From assembly GCA_900312665.1 (NCBI GenBank), contig ONZQ02000007.1:1184308-1248307 (forward strand): 64,000 nt of DNA. The letters run 5' to 3'. The stretch is from Cephalotrichum gorgonifer (taxonomy: Eukaryota; Ascomycota; Sordariomycetes; Microascales; Microascaceae). Every line of letters begins with the position of its first letter. The first letter of the stretch is position 1. Of the stretch, positions 32,301 to 41,603 are shown one piece after another. The notes below the pieces were generated by a model. It did not search any database. It was not told the DNA's origin and saw only the letters and a list, made by a program, of their open reading frames with translations. The translations under genes and the position numbers were made by a program.

Positions 32301-32834
32301 TTCGCCAACGCAAACTTCTTCGCAAGAGACAGGAAGGGCTCGGCGGCATCGGAGCCGAGCTTGTGGAAGTGTTCATCGAGTGTGCGCCCGTGCAGGGCCG
32401 GTAGATCGAAGGAGACGGGGCTGCTGGTGTCGGTAATCTTCCCGAGCAGGTCGTGTCGTCGAAGGTGGTCTTTGGAGAGCTCGACCAGGGCGGCCGGAGG
32501 CGGCTCACATCCGTCCGGGAAGAGCTGGCGATGGAGATGAGAGCTCAGGTGCTGGACGCCGATTTCGCTATATCGCGCTTCAGACGGCACTTTACGTGTG
32601 TCAGCTCGGGGGCCTGCCTACTGAAGAGACGTGGGGAGTGCGCCTACCTGGTTGAGTGGAGTCTTTAGGGCCGGAATGGGCCGGCGACGGTGAATTTATT
32701 GTCGCCGTGGATTTCCATCGTAAATGTGTTCCGTACGAATGACTATACGGTCGCGGGACGGGCGATATCCGCGCGTATCTGAAGAGAATTGTCGTCACCG
32801 GTTGGCGGGCACGCCTGGTGGCGGGTGCTAGCAT
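29333..32834 (-). CDS. MIP1: Mitochondrial DNA polymerase gamma (1147 aa)
   Basis: Two exons: 32648-32834 and 29333-32589. The intron (GTAGGC, GCTGAC branch, GTAAAG acceptor) joins an Arg-rich, Glu-free leader of about 55 residues, a mitochondrial targeting sequence, to the enzyme. The family A polymerase is complete. Exonuclease motifs: CFDTEV (Asp196, Glu198), GHNVGYDR (250-257) and YCAADVS (380-386). Polymerase motifs: A at GADVDSEELW (717-726), B at RNDAKIFNYGRIYG (771-784) and C at VHDEI (918-922). The mature part ends with a fungal-type C-terminal extension, Gly/Arg-rich, of low complexity. It replicates and proofreads mtDNA. All catalytic residues checked are present. The symbol is by analogy to yeast. 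Confidence 0.96.
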
Positions 32835-33263
32835 AGTATTTACAGGAGTACATCACTCTGGATGCTGCATATTAGAGGGGTTTTTTATGCGATCCGTGTG
32901 CGATCATGGCGGGTCGGTTGGCTGTACATGGCGGGGGAGTGGTGGTGTGGGATGGAAGGGAGGGAGACTTTTCGTCAGGAGAAGCTCGTGATGCTAGACT
33001 GGACCCGCGACGAAGAGGATTACATGAGCGGCCTGGAATTTCAGATGGCGGTCCCACTTTCGACGCCTGCGCACGTGCCCCGTTTTTTTTTTTTGGCAAA
33101 GGAGGTATTAGGTACGTACCCATTTTGGATGGGTGTCATCCACGACCTAGACACTAAGACAACAAGACATGATGGCACTGGCGCACCCCTTTGACACACC
33201 CTTCATAATATTACACTATCATTTACATGACTTAGATCATAATGGCCTCATTGCTCCAATTCC
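32835..33263. other. Intergenic region upstream of Pol gamma
   Basis: About 430 bases holding the Pol gamma promoter and the 3' UTR of the TMEM205-like gene. A T11 run lies near 33085. No ORF is supported. Confidence 0.4.
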
Positions 33264-33901
33264 TCAACCCTGAATCCGAGAAGCCAGGTTCCACCCATGC
33301 CACAGGGTGGCAGCAATGCTAACTAGGTTCAGGTGTACGCTCATGGCATGGCCTCGGGAGAACTGCCTCCTCAACGCCGCCATCTCCCCATCCACCTGCC
33401 CCTTATCCCCCGCCTTCCCTTCTGAACTGGCCCCTGGGAATCATATAATTCAGTTACAGATCAACTTAACGAAGAAGAAGAAGAACCAAAAAAGCCCACA
33501 CTCCTTAGGGAGTCCAAGAACTTACCCTGCCGCCCCCGTTCTAGCATCACCCGTCTCGTCTCCGGCCCATACACGAGCAGGTTCAGCACTGCGGCGATCC
33601 CCCCGATCGCAAGCGGGATCCAGTGATACCCGCCGCTCCCGAGGAGCGACTTGACGCCGTGGGCGGGGAACGTCGCGGCCGTGAGGACAAGGAGCAGCGA
33701 CTGTGCGCGGAAGTACACCGGGAAGAGCCGCGCCTGCAGGCGGACGAAGGGCGCTCGCGGGAGAGCGTCGAAGGTCACCCTTGTCACGACGAAGGTCTGG
33801 TAGAGCTCTGTGCCGAGGAGGCACGAGAAACAGAGAAGGTGGGCGGGCGCCGAGCAGACGACGGCGGAGATGGAGGACAAGATAGACTGTAGGAGGGTCA
33901 T
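33264..33901 (-). CDS. TMEM205-like integral membrane protein (181 aa)
   Basis: Two exons: 33526-33901 and 33264-33433. The join restores FSRGHAMSVHLNLVSIAATLWHGW at the C-terminus, the conserved closing segment of the TMEM205 (DUF4149) family. The first exon carries several hydrophobic helices with family-typical GTELYQTFV and VYFRAQSLLLVLTAAT. Four membrane spans are expected. In animals TMEM205 proteins are linked to secretion and drug resistance; the fungal role is unknown. The length fits the family. Confidence 0.88.
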
Positions 33902-34530
33902 CTTTATCGCTGCTGTGTTCCCTCAAAAAATACTTTTTCACTCCTTTCTTCTCTCTTATCTCGTATTCTTTTGCCGATTTATGCGGGTTAGCCAGGCTAC
34001 TTATTTGAACGGCAGATGGGTGCGCGCTGCTGTCTTTTATGTATGTACGATCCAGCCCGGCTCCATTTTTGATGGGGCTCGTTTCCTCCGGGCGGCGTCG
34101 GCGCTTGTGCCGGCTCTTCGACCGGAGCCGGCCCAAACTTGGCCCGAGTCGACCAGAGCAGACATATATATGAGTACAACGACCATGGCAGGCACACCAC
34201 CGGAGGGAACGGAACGCCCGGATTATCCTTTTGTGTATCATGGGCTCAAAATTTTCTGTTTCAGACAACGACTTAAAAACATTAAAGTATCAAGAGTATT
34301 GTTTCCAAGAGAAGCAGCGCCTCCCCAAGTCCCCCGCGTTTCCTGCCCGAACGCCCGAAGAGAAAACCTCAGAACAAAGACCGCCCCTTGTTGTTTGTTT
34401 TTTGCTATTTTCTTTCGCGACCACAGTTGTGCAATCGTACAGCAAGATCAAAGATCATAACGTACACCGTTTTGGTTCCCTTTCCCTTCCTACCTTTTCC
34501 ACCAGCCTTCCCGCGGGAAGGAAGACCCAC
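33902..34530. other. Intergenic region between TMEM205-like and rhodopsin-domain genes
   Basis: About 630 bases with the TMEM205-like promoter and the 3' UTR of the next gene. A palindrome-like stretch around 34110-34150 (GGCTCTTCGACCGGAGCCGG) is visible. No ORF is supported. Confidence 0.4.
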
Positions 34531-35912
34531 TTAGTTGTACCTCTTCGGTACGTCCGGTACACTCGGCGCACTCAGGCTCCTAGACAGCCCTCCCTCGCTG
34601 TCTGTCTCGTTCTTCACGCTCCTCAGGATCGGCGCCGCCGGCGTCCCGGAACTGCTCTTGGACCCGCCGTTGCTCCCGAACAGGGATGGGAACCACGTCC
34701 TCAGGAGGGGCAGCATGGCGGGTGCCGACGCGGTGATTAGGGCAAGGTTGGTCTCAACGGCCGAAGTAACGAACCCGATGCTGGCTGAGGGGACGTCGTC
34801 GTCGGGAACGAGGTTGTATAGGCCCACGGTGAGGGTTATCAGGCGGGCGATACTGGCCGCGGTGACGCTACATTTTGACAAACCGTGTTAGGTTCTTTCC
34901 TAGGCCTCCTAGAGTGATGACACCAAGCATTCGAAGGGGGCGTCTAAGTGAGGGGAGGATAACGGAAAGAAAAACAAACGAATAAGTGGAAGAGAGAAGA
35001 AGGGTGAAACTTACAGGCCACCAAGCAAGAACACGAACAGCAGCGCGATCTTGGCCTTCCTCGGTATCTTCAGGTCCCGGAAGATGTAACCCGGAATGAG
35101 CAGCACCAGCACGTCAGTGACGATGGTAAAGGCGGCCGTGGACACGTACAGCGCTCTCTGGTCCACGCACCGGCCCCCCGCCATCATCGGCCTCCAGTTG
35201 AAGGAGATGGGGGTGCACTGGAACACGATGGCGCCGGCGACGGCCAGGGCCTGCAGGGCGGTGGCGACGGCGAGGGCGACGACGCAGGTCTTGACGCCGC
35301 GCTTCTGGGCGAAAAGGCGGTAGAGGAAGACGAGGACGGAGAGCTTGACGAGGGCGAGGATGGGGTTGTAGAGGATCTGCACGGTGTAGTTCCAGATCAT
35401 GCCCTCCGTCGGGTCGTGCTGTGGGACGTCGCGGCCGCGGATGCCGATGTAGTTGGTTTTAATGACTGAATGGTGATGTGAGCGGGCAGGNNNNNNNNNN
35501 NNNNNNNNNNTGGTTCTTGGAAAGGGGCAAGGGGCGAAGGAACTACTTACATTTGTAGCTTGCGGCGGTCTCTAGGGCGGACATGAACATGGCCACGCAT
35601 ATTAGTGTGTCGTCTGTAGAGTATGTTAGCCAGACTGCCATAGAGGTTGGAAGGTCCCCGCACTCGCGGGCCCGGGAAACTTGGGAGAGACTCACCCCAT
35701 CCGAACTGCCTCCACGCCCACCGGCCCGCCGCCCTGAGTGACACCGTCACTAGCGCCAGGGCGGGGAAGAAGAAGAGGATGAACAGCGCGACGTTCTGCC
35801 GCGCGCTCGTGGCGTCCGGTACGCCCTTTGCGTATGCCATGGTCCCCACGGGCGACCCGTTCATTCCCATCGTCCCTCCGGGCGCCGGGCTCGATGCCCC
35901 AATGCCGTCCAT
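34531..35912 (-). CDS. Fungal rhodopsin-domain seven-helix membrane protein (355 aa)
   Basis: Four exons: 35696-35912, 35551-35613, 35015-35465 and 34531-34867; all joins keep frame. The 20-N gap (35491-35510) falls inside the second intron, so coding sequence is intact. Features match the fungal rhodopsin-domain (PTH11-related, CFEM-less) group: N-terminal helix NVALFILFFFPALALVTVSLR followed by RFGW-like RQFGWG, DDTLICVAMF, KTNYIGIRG, YNPILALVKLSVLVFLYRLF, FQCTPISFNW, an extracellular CVDQRALYVSTAAFTIVTDVL, and IPGYIFRDLKIPRKAKI. The C-terminal tail is Ser-rich and cytosolic. Such proteins are putative receptors of unknown ligand. The start at 35912 has an ACAACCATGG context; an upstream in-frame ATG at 36005 is less likely. 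Confidence 0.88.
35491..35510. other. Scaffold gap of 20 N
   Basis: Exactly twenty undetermined bases; the true length is unknown. The gap lies between exons 2 and 3 of the rhodopsin-domain gene. Confidence 1.
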
Positions 35913-35965
35913 GGTTGTTTCGTCCAGTACTCGGGGATCTGGACCTGATGTCTTTTGTTCTCTTG

Positions 35966-36080
35966 AACACACACACACACACACTATCTCTCTCTCTCTC
36001 GCCAACTAAGAGGCAGTGTCAAAAGAAGATTTAAACGTACTTGGGGAGAGAAGAGAAAAAGAGAGAGAGAGAGAAAGAGA
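35966..36080 (+). repeat. CA, CT and GA microsatellites
   Basis: A CA run (35966-35984) is followed by a CT run (35986-36001), and after about 40 bases by an AG-rich tract (36043-36080). The last can pair with the CT run as an imperfect inverted repeat. It lies in the leader or promoter of the rhodopsin-domain gene. Confidence 0.85.
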
Positions 36081-39000
36081 TCAGGACAGGGGCTGGGGGG
36101 GTGGGAGGGAGGGCGGAGGATTAAAGTCCTCGGGATAAGCCCCCAAGCCATTGTGCACATGAGATGATGGAGATCTCAGAACATCCATAGCCTGTACATC
36201 TCTCAAATCTGCCCTCCCCTCGTCATGGATTCTCGATGTTGGCATGGGGCGTCGTAGATCCCCGTTCGGCATCGTGTGGGATACTCGACACATCGGAAGA
36301 CAGGCCGGTTAAAGAGTTGGTGTATCAAGTTCGCCACACACACATACGCACACATACACATGTAGAAGAAGGTTGACATGTATACATGTATAAGCACAGA
36401 GTGGGGTGGTGGTACCGACACGAGCAGGCCCGGCCCTGTGGGGCTCTCGGCATTGGGAGGTGGCATTCGGGAGAACAGGGCAAAGGGGCGTGTGGAATGG
36501 GGCGACCCATGCGCCCCTGGCATGGGGCATTACCAGCAGGACGGTAGGAGAAACGTGTGCAAGGGCCGCCGCGGGGGCGGGCTGGGGGTGGTACAAGACG
36601 CGAGGCAATGCGAGAGGGAGGGTGTGAGGTGTGTGACCCCCTGTCGCAGAAACCGTGCTTCGGCGCCGCATGTGGGACGGGACGGGAGGGTATGGGATGG
36701 GTGGGTAAAATCTCGGTGAACGGAGAGAGAGGGGAGGTGGGACGGAGATGGGACGGAGGCGTTCGTACCATTAACATACCACCACGCGATCGTACACCGG
36801 CATTGGTTTTCTTCTCTAGTACGAGATGGGGTTGGGTTTGGTCCGTCTCGATGATCTCGTCCCCAGTAATGGATTTAAACCCCTCGAGTTCACCACGGAT
36901 TTCTTCTACCTATCCTCGCAGAAGAGAAGAGGAAAGAACATACATGTAATAAGGCGCCTCTCCGAGCACCCTCTAAGGGAGTTGTTTCCCCGGAGCACAG
37001 AAGCGCCCATCTAAGTGCCCCGTCCCTTGGTTCCCACTGGTCAGGCGAGGCTTCTTTTTCTTTCTATTTTTACACCCTCTTTTTTTGCTACACTAATACT
37101 CGGGCAACATTCTAGCGTTCTTGGGCTGGATATGAGATGGCATATGAAGAGAAAAACATGTTGGTCGACTGGGGGCTGCGAGAGGGCCATTTTACCAGTG
37201 GCGGCTCAACCGCGATGAAACACGCATCACTCCGGCCACCGAGCCGGTTGTTTCGAGACTTCAGGCCAGAACAGGAATAAATGCAATCGCATATACCCAC
37301 CAAGGCTGTTATATTCCACTCTTGTTCGAGAAAATTCGGTGCCAAGCTGGGAAAATGAGGTTCAGTTCACACTACTCCTCTTCCTACGGAAGAGTGAAGG
37401 AGAGAGAAAGAAGAGAAAGGGGGTCTGTGCGAGGGGAAGAAAAGGCACAAGTAGACACGAAGTAGAAGTGGGATTGATTGAACCATGGCTGGTGAGGAGG
37501 ATCAACGAAATGGTAGTATTGCGTGAAATCAGATTTACTGGGGGAACATGGTAGGAATGGGAAAATGATTCCCACTGACGCACGACACGAGCCTCCTCAT
37601 ACGAGTACTTTCTTGGCGTGGCTCGGGGAAATACGTCGTCGCACTTACACGCCCGCGCCCATCCCATCTCCACGAACCACTCTCCGTAAAGATCAATCCT
37701 CTTTCCATCGACGCCTTTCGCTCTGTGGCCAAAAGATGGACCTACCTCGGCACCTCCACACAAGAATCTCGCCCATGCCGTAAAGAAGATCACGCTCGGA
37801 ACCCGCCCCGCCCCGTTCATGCGTCGTGGCGGCGGGGTCCGGGGCCGGGGTCTGGCGGGCGAGCGGGCGAACACGGGCGGTGGACTAAAACGTCTCCCCC
37901 GAAGTAGTAAGCAATAACTAATATTCAATATTCCTCCCATCACTTGGCAGTCGGGGTAGCAGAGGGACGGGCCAGTAGCAGCTCAGACGCATGGGGTGAG
38001 AGAGACGGCAGGAGGAGAGAAGCCGGGGGGGGTATAGATGGATTTTTATAATAGTTCGGATCGTGGTTTCAGATCCAAGAGAAAAGGGGCATTATTATTA
38101 GACTTTTGTTTTTGGTGTCTCACGTCAGTCCGAACTGCTCCCCCCACAGAAGAAGGAAGGAAGCCTTCGTTCCCCTATGTAGAACTAATACGAATCTTCT
38201 TCGAATCTATTCCGTTTCCCACGAGACGCCGACCCCACGCAAGCAACCGAAGTGCCGTGAAAGCGGGGACCATGAAACGCACGGATTGCCGTCCAAACGC
38301 CGCCGAAACGATAAGTATCGGCCCGGTGGCCCGTTGTGAGCACGAGGAGCCGAAAAGAAAAGAAATGGAAAGCTCAGTTTAAGGCAATGGGGAGCGTGTG
38401 ATGGGTCTAAATCGACTCATATCACATGCTACTCCTCGCACTCGTGATGGTTGTATTCATATTCCCGTCTGGACATCCATCTACACCTCCCGCTCTCACG
38501 CTCCACTGGTCCCAGCCTACATCTAGACCCAGCTTTACCGAGGCCAAATCTTCTCTCCCCCAAGTATAGGCGCAAAACGTGAAGGTGAACCTGAGTGTAA
38601 CTATAATATATATATATAATATATAAATATATACCTCCTGGCCCTGCCTACCGAAAACTCCCAGCATGCAAAGCTAAAAATGCCAATCATATCCCTTGCC
38701 CTTGTTCCCGTGCTCATGTGGGGAAAAAAAAAAAGACAAAAGAAAAAAAAAGGATCGGAAAACAAAATGGCTATGAAAATGCAATCTCCTCCGCCTCGTT
38801 CACCTCTGTAAAATACACCCGACACAGCCCTCAGACACAGAGCACACAGCCCTCATCTATTCCTCTCTCAGGGCCGGCAATTTTCCCAGTGGCTTCAACA
38901 TTTGTTGTTTCTTCCTCGTCAAGGACCCCTCGCCCCTCGTCCCGTCTCCACACGTTGCTCCGAGGAGATGAAGCCAAAGGAAAGGGGGGGGGGAAAGAGG

Positions 39001-40040
39001 AAAGAAACGTCGAGTTGTAAGTCGGGACTTTTGCATGGTAGGAACACCCACGCTCTTGGCAACGCGGGAAACAGAGATGACTCTTCTTTCGCGGCCTGCA
39101 TTGCATGCAGATAAGACGCGCACAAAAAAAAAACTCCCTTTCGGATCCCCCACGTCTCCGCCATCGGGGCGGGGGCGGGGGTGGTCCGCGGACCGCGTTC
39201 TTCAGCGGGAGTTGATGGCCCTCCCGTCCGGTCCCACCGTCCATCCATCGCCCGCGGGAGAGGGAGGTAGGAGTGGTCTGAGTGAGTCAGAGAGAATATA
39301 TCTCTCAAGCCCAACTTCAGACCCCAGTCCGGTTCCCGAGAGAGAAAAAAACTCTCACCGACCAGACACCCCGAAGATATCCGTCCCTCGGTCTCCGGAT
39401 GCCATCCGAACGAACCCCACGCCCACCGCCCACCGCCCACAGCCACCCCGGCCCAACAAAATTCTGAATTTCTCAAAAGGGGCAGGTCATTACCGGACCG
39501 CATCGCTCCACCTGATTTGCCCGCACCGAAGCCTAATTGGGCAACTCCTCCCGCCTTCTGCCGGATTTCTGGAAAACGGGTAGGTACACGTCGGAGAAGA
39601 GCGAAAAAAAGCGCGAAGAGCAAGTATCCAGGATGCAAAATAAAAAATGTGGGGACAGTCCTGCACGGTGATGTGGTCCAGCCGCAAACAAGGAAATTCG
39701 CTCATGAGGACCACCACAATTCGACTCTGGCTGGCTGGTGGGATAGGGTTGGGAGTGCGCCGTAGCTTGGCGAGTAACAGTCGAGTAGGAGGCTTCGGTC
39801 TCTTCAAATTCCGGGTTCGTAATATGGGTCGAATCGTCCTCGAAGCATGACCTAGATGCTTGAGAAGATCGCGCCTTCGTGCTCCGAGACTGAATCATCC
39901 CAGGCAATAACACCGTGTAAGGCCCAGCAGCGAAAGTATCCGCGTGGTAGAACCTCGAAGCATCCGCGTAGTAGAACCTCGTAGTATCCGCGTGGTAGAA
40001 CCTCCTCTTGTAGCAGCCCGCCGCACGCAACAGAACAGTC
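36081..40040. other. Long intergenic region (4 kb), no gene supported
   Basis: Many overlapping short ORFs occur on both strands, but none shows family motifs, plausible splicing or balanced composition. Visible features are CA-rich microsatellite sequence near 36333-36362, an AT-only stretch at 38601-38633, and the 24-bp triplicate at 39935-40006. The left part should hold the rhodopsin-domain promoter and the right part the 3' UTR of the next gene. Confidence 0.45.
39935..40006 (+). repeat. 24-bp tandem repeat, three copies
   Basis: Units AGTATCCGCGTGGTAGAACC..., AGCATCCGCGTAGTAGAACC... and AGTATCCGCGTGGTAGAACC... start at 39935, 39959 and 39983, each 24 bases. The array lies 35 bases past the stop codon of the minus-strand gene at 40041, hence probably in its 3' UTR. 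Read on the minus strand in one frame it would encode repeats of an 8-residue unit RFYHADTT, but no gene is otherwise supported there. Confidence 0.8.
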
Positions 40041-41603
40041 CTAGCACGCGACGGGCACCCACCGCGCCGGCACGCCGTCCTCGCCCACCTCGTACTCCCT
40101 CGTGATCGCCTTCCTGGGCGGCAGCGCCCACCTCGCCCTCCCGGGCCTCTCGTCGTCCAGCTTCCCCCTCCTCCTCATGGCCATCTCCAGCACCGCCACG
40201 CGTATGAAGTCGGGGTTCTCCCTCATCTCCCTCTGCCGCATCGCCGGCACCACCAGCACCGGGGCTGGGGCCTGCTGCGCGGGCGCCGCGGACCCGGGCT
40301 CGCGCGCCCGCGGCGTGACGGGCACGGGTAGCCGCGACAGCCTGGCGTTCTCGCGCAGCCGCTCGATCTTGTACGTCTGCATCTGTATCGTGGCGATGTA
40401 CTGCCTCGGCGGCCGCGGCAGCGCCCCCGCCGCGCTGTCTTCTACGCGCGACCGCGTCGTGGGGTTGAGGTACCGTCGCAGCGCCGCAGACGGCTCCTCC
40501 TCCAGCACCGGCGGCCGCCGCTCGTCCGTGTAGGGGACCCGCGGGTCGATGGCGAGTATGGACCGCGTGAGGAGGTCGTCAGGCGGGATCGATGCCAGCG
40601 AGAGCGTCGAGAACGACTTGGCCGCCGACCGGATCGCCCGGAGCGACGCCGTGAGGTTGGACTTGAAGGCCGACTTGAGCGGCAGCCGCGAGAACGCGCT
40701 GTCCCACACCGAGGTCCCGGCCCCGTCCTCGGCCGCGGGCTGCTGCTGGAACACGCGGAAATCGAGCTCCTCGATCTTCACCTCCGTCGAGAGGGGATGC
40801 GCGACGGGGTCCCCGCCGGCGGAGGAGGGCGAGACGGGCTCGAGGGAGGGTCGCGAGACGAACTGCGAGTTCCCCCCGCGTCGGCGGCAGAGGAGCGGCG
40901 GGGTCAGCGGGGAGGAGTCGGTAGAGGGGCTCGTGCCGAATGGTGATGCCGAGCAGGCCGTGAGGGAGGGCACGGACTCTGCGGATACGGTCCTCGCGGA
41001 GGCGAGCGTCGAGGCGAGCGTCGAGGCAAGCGAGCCGAGGAGGCTGTCGCTAAAGGAGGTGCCGTTATCGTCGTCATCTTCGTCGTCGTCATCGCCCAGG
41101 AAATCGGGGGCATCGAGGAGGAGGTCGAGCGGGCTCTTGCCCAGCGACAGGCTCAACTCCTTATCGGGAACCTGCTGGCTCTGTATGACGGCGTCTAGTG
41201 TCAGGCTCTCGTCCTTTTCACTATCCCTTATCTCCTTCTCCTTTTCCTTCTCCGGCGGCCTCCTCCGATCCTTGTGACCAGCCCGTGCATTCCTGGGCCG
41301 CGGGATCGTGGTGCCGGCTAGCAGGGCGTGGATAGACGGCGGTATAGCGCCGGGGGAGTACACGTCCCTCGGACGGTGGGTGCGGTGCCGGTCATGACGG
41401 TCGCTCGACGCCTTGGTCGGCTCCCACTTGGACCTGGGGATCTGGACGGGGGCGGCCGTTGCGATGTGTTTCGGGTTCGGGTTCGTGTTCGTGGGGGTTG
41501 TGGCTGTTGATCTTGATCTTATCGTAGTCGGAGTAGTAGTTACTGTCGGGGGGCTCGCGGGGACCATTAACTTGCTCTCCTTCCCGGCCGCGGTCTTGGC
41601 CAT
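40041..41603 (-). CDS. Conserved fungal protein of unknown function (520 aa)
   Basis: A single-exon gene; I chose the ATG at 41603 (MAKTAAGKESK) because the reading frame upstream to 42020 is low-complexity Pro/Thr sequence. The first 150 residues are disordered, with RSKWEP, a basic stretch and KEKEKE. An acidic run DDDDEDDDD follows, then a Ser/Thr/Pro-rich middle. The more ordered parts are near the C-terminus: SAFSRLPLKSAFKSNLTASLRAIRSAAKSF, then SILAIDPRVPYTDERRPP and IQMQTYKIERLRENARLSRL, ending with REMRENPDFIRVAVLEMAMRRR. Those blocks look like a conserved fungal protein, probably helical. No enzyme motif, signal peptide or membrane span was seen. Nuclear or cytosolic location is a guess from the composition. 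Confidence 0.75.
   Translation of the reverse strand: MAKTAAGKESKLMVPASPPTVTTTPTTIRSRSTATTPTNTNPNPKHIATAAPVQIPRSKWEPTKASSDRHDRHRTHRPRDVYSPGAIPPSIHALLAGTTIPRPRNARAGHKDRRRPPEKEKEKEIRDSEKDESLTLDAVIQSQQVPDKELSLSLGKSPLDLLLDAPDFLGDDDDEDDDDNGTSFSDSLLGSLASTLASTLASARTVSAESVPSLTACSASPFGTSPSTDSSPLTPPLLCRRRGGNSQFVSRPSLEPVSPSSAGGDPVAHPLSTEVKIEELDFRVFQQQPAAEDGAGTSVWDSAFSRLPLKSAFKSNLTASLRAIRSAAKSFSTLSLASIPPDDLLTRSILAIDPRVPYTDERRPPVLEEEPSAALRRYLNPTTRSRVEDSAAGALPRPPRQYIATIQMQTYKIERLRENARLSRLPVPVTPRAREPGSAAPAQQAPAPVLVVPAMRQREMRENPDFIRVAVLEMAMRRRGKLDDERPGRARWALPPRKAITREYEVGEDGVPARWVPVAC

Noticed and set aside
36309..39638. Several ORFs of 110-240 codons on both strands
   Set aside because: Pro/Arg/Ser- or Cys/His-rich low-complexity translations, no conserved pattern, and mutual overlap.
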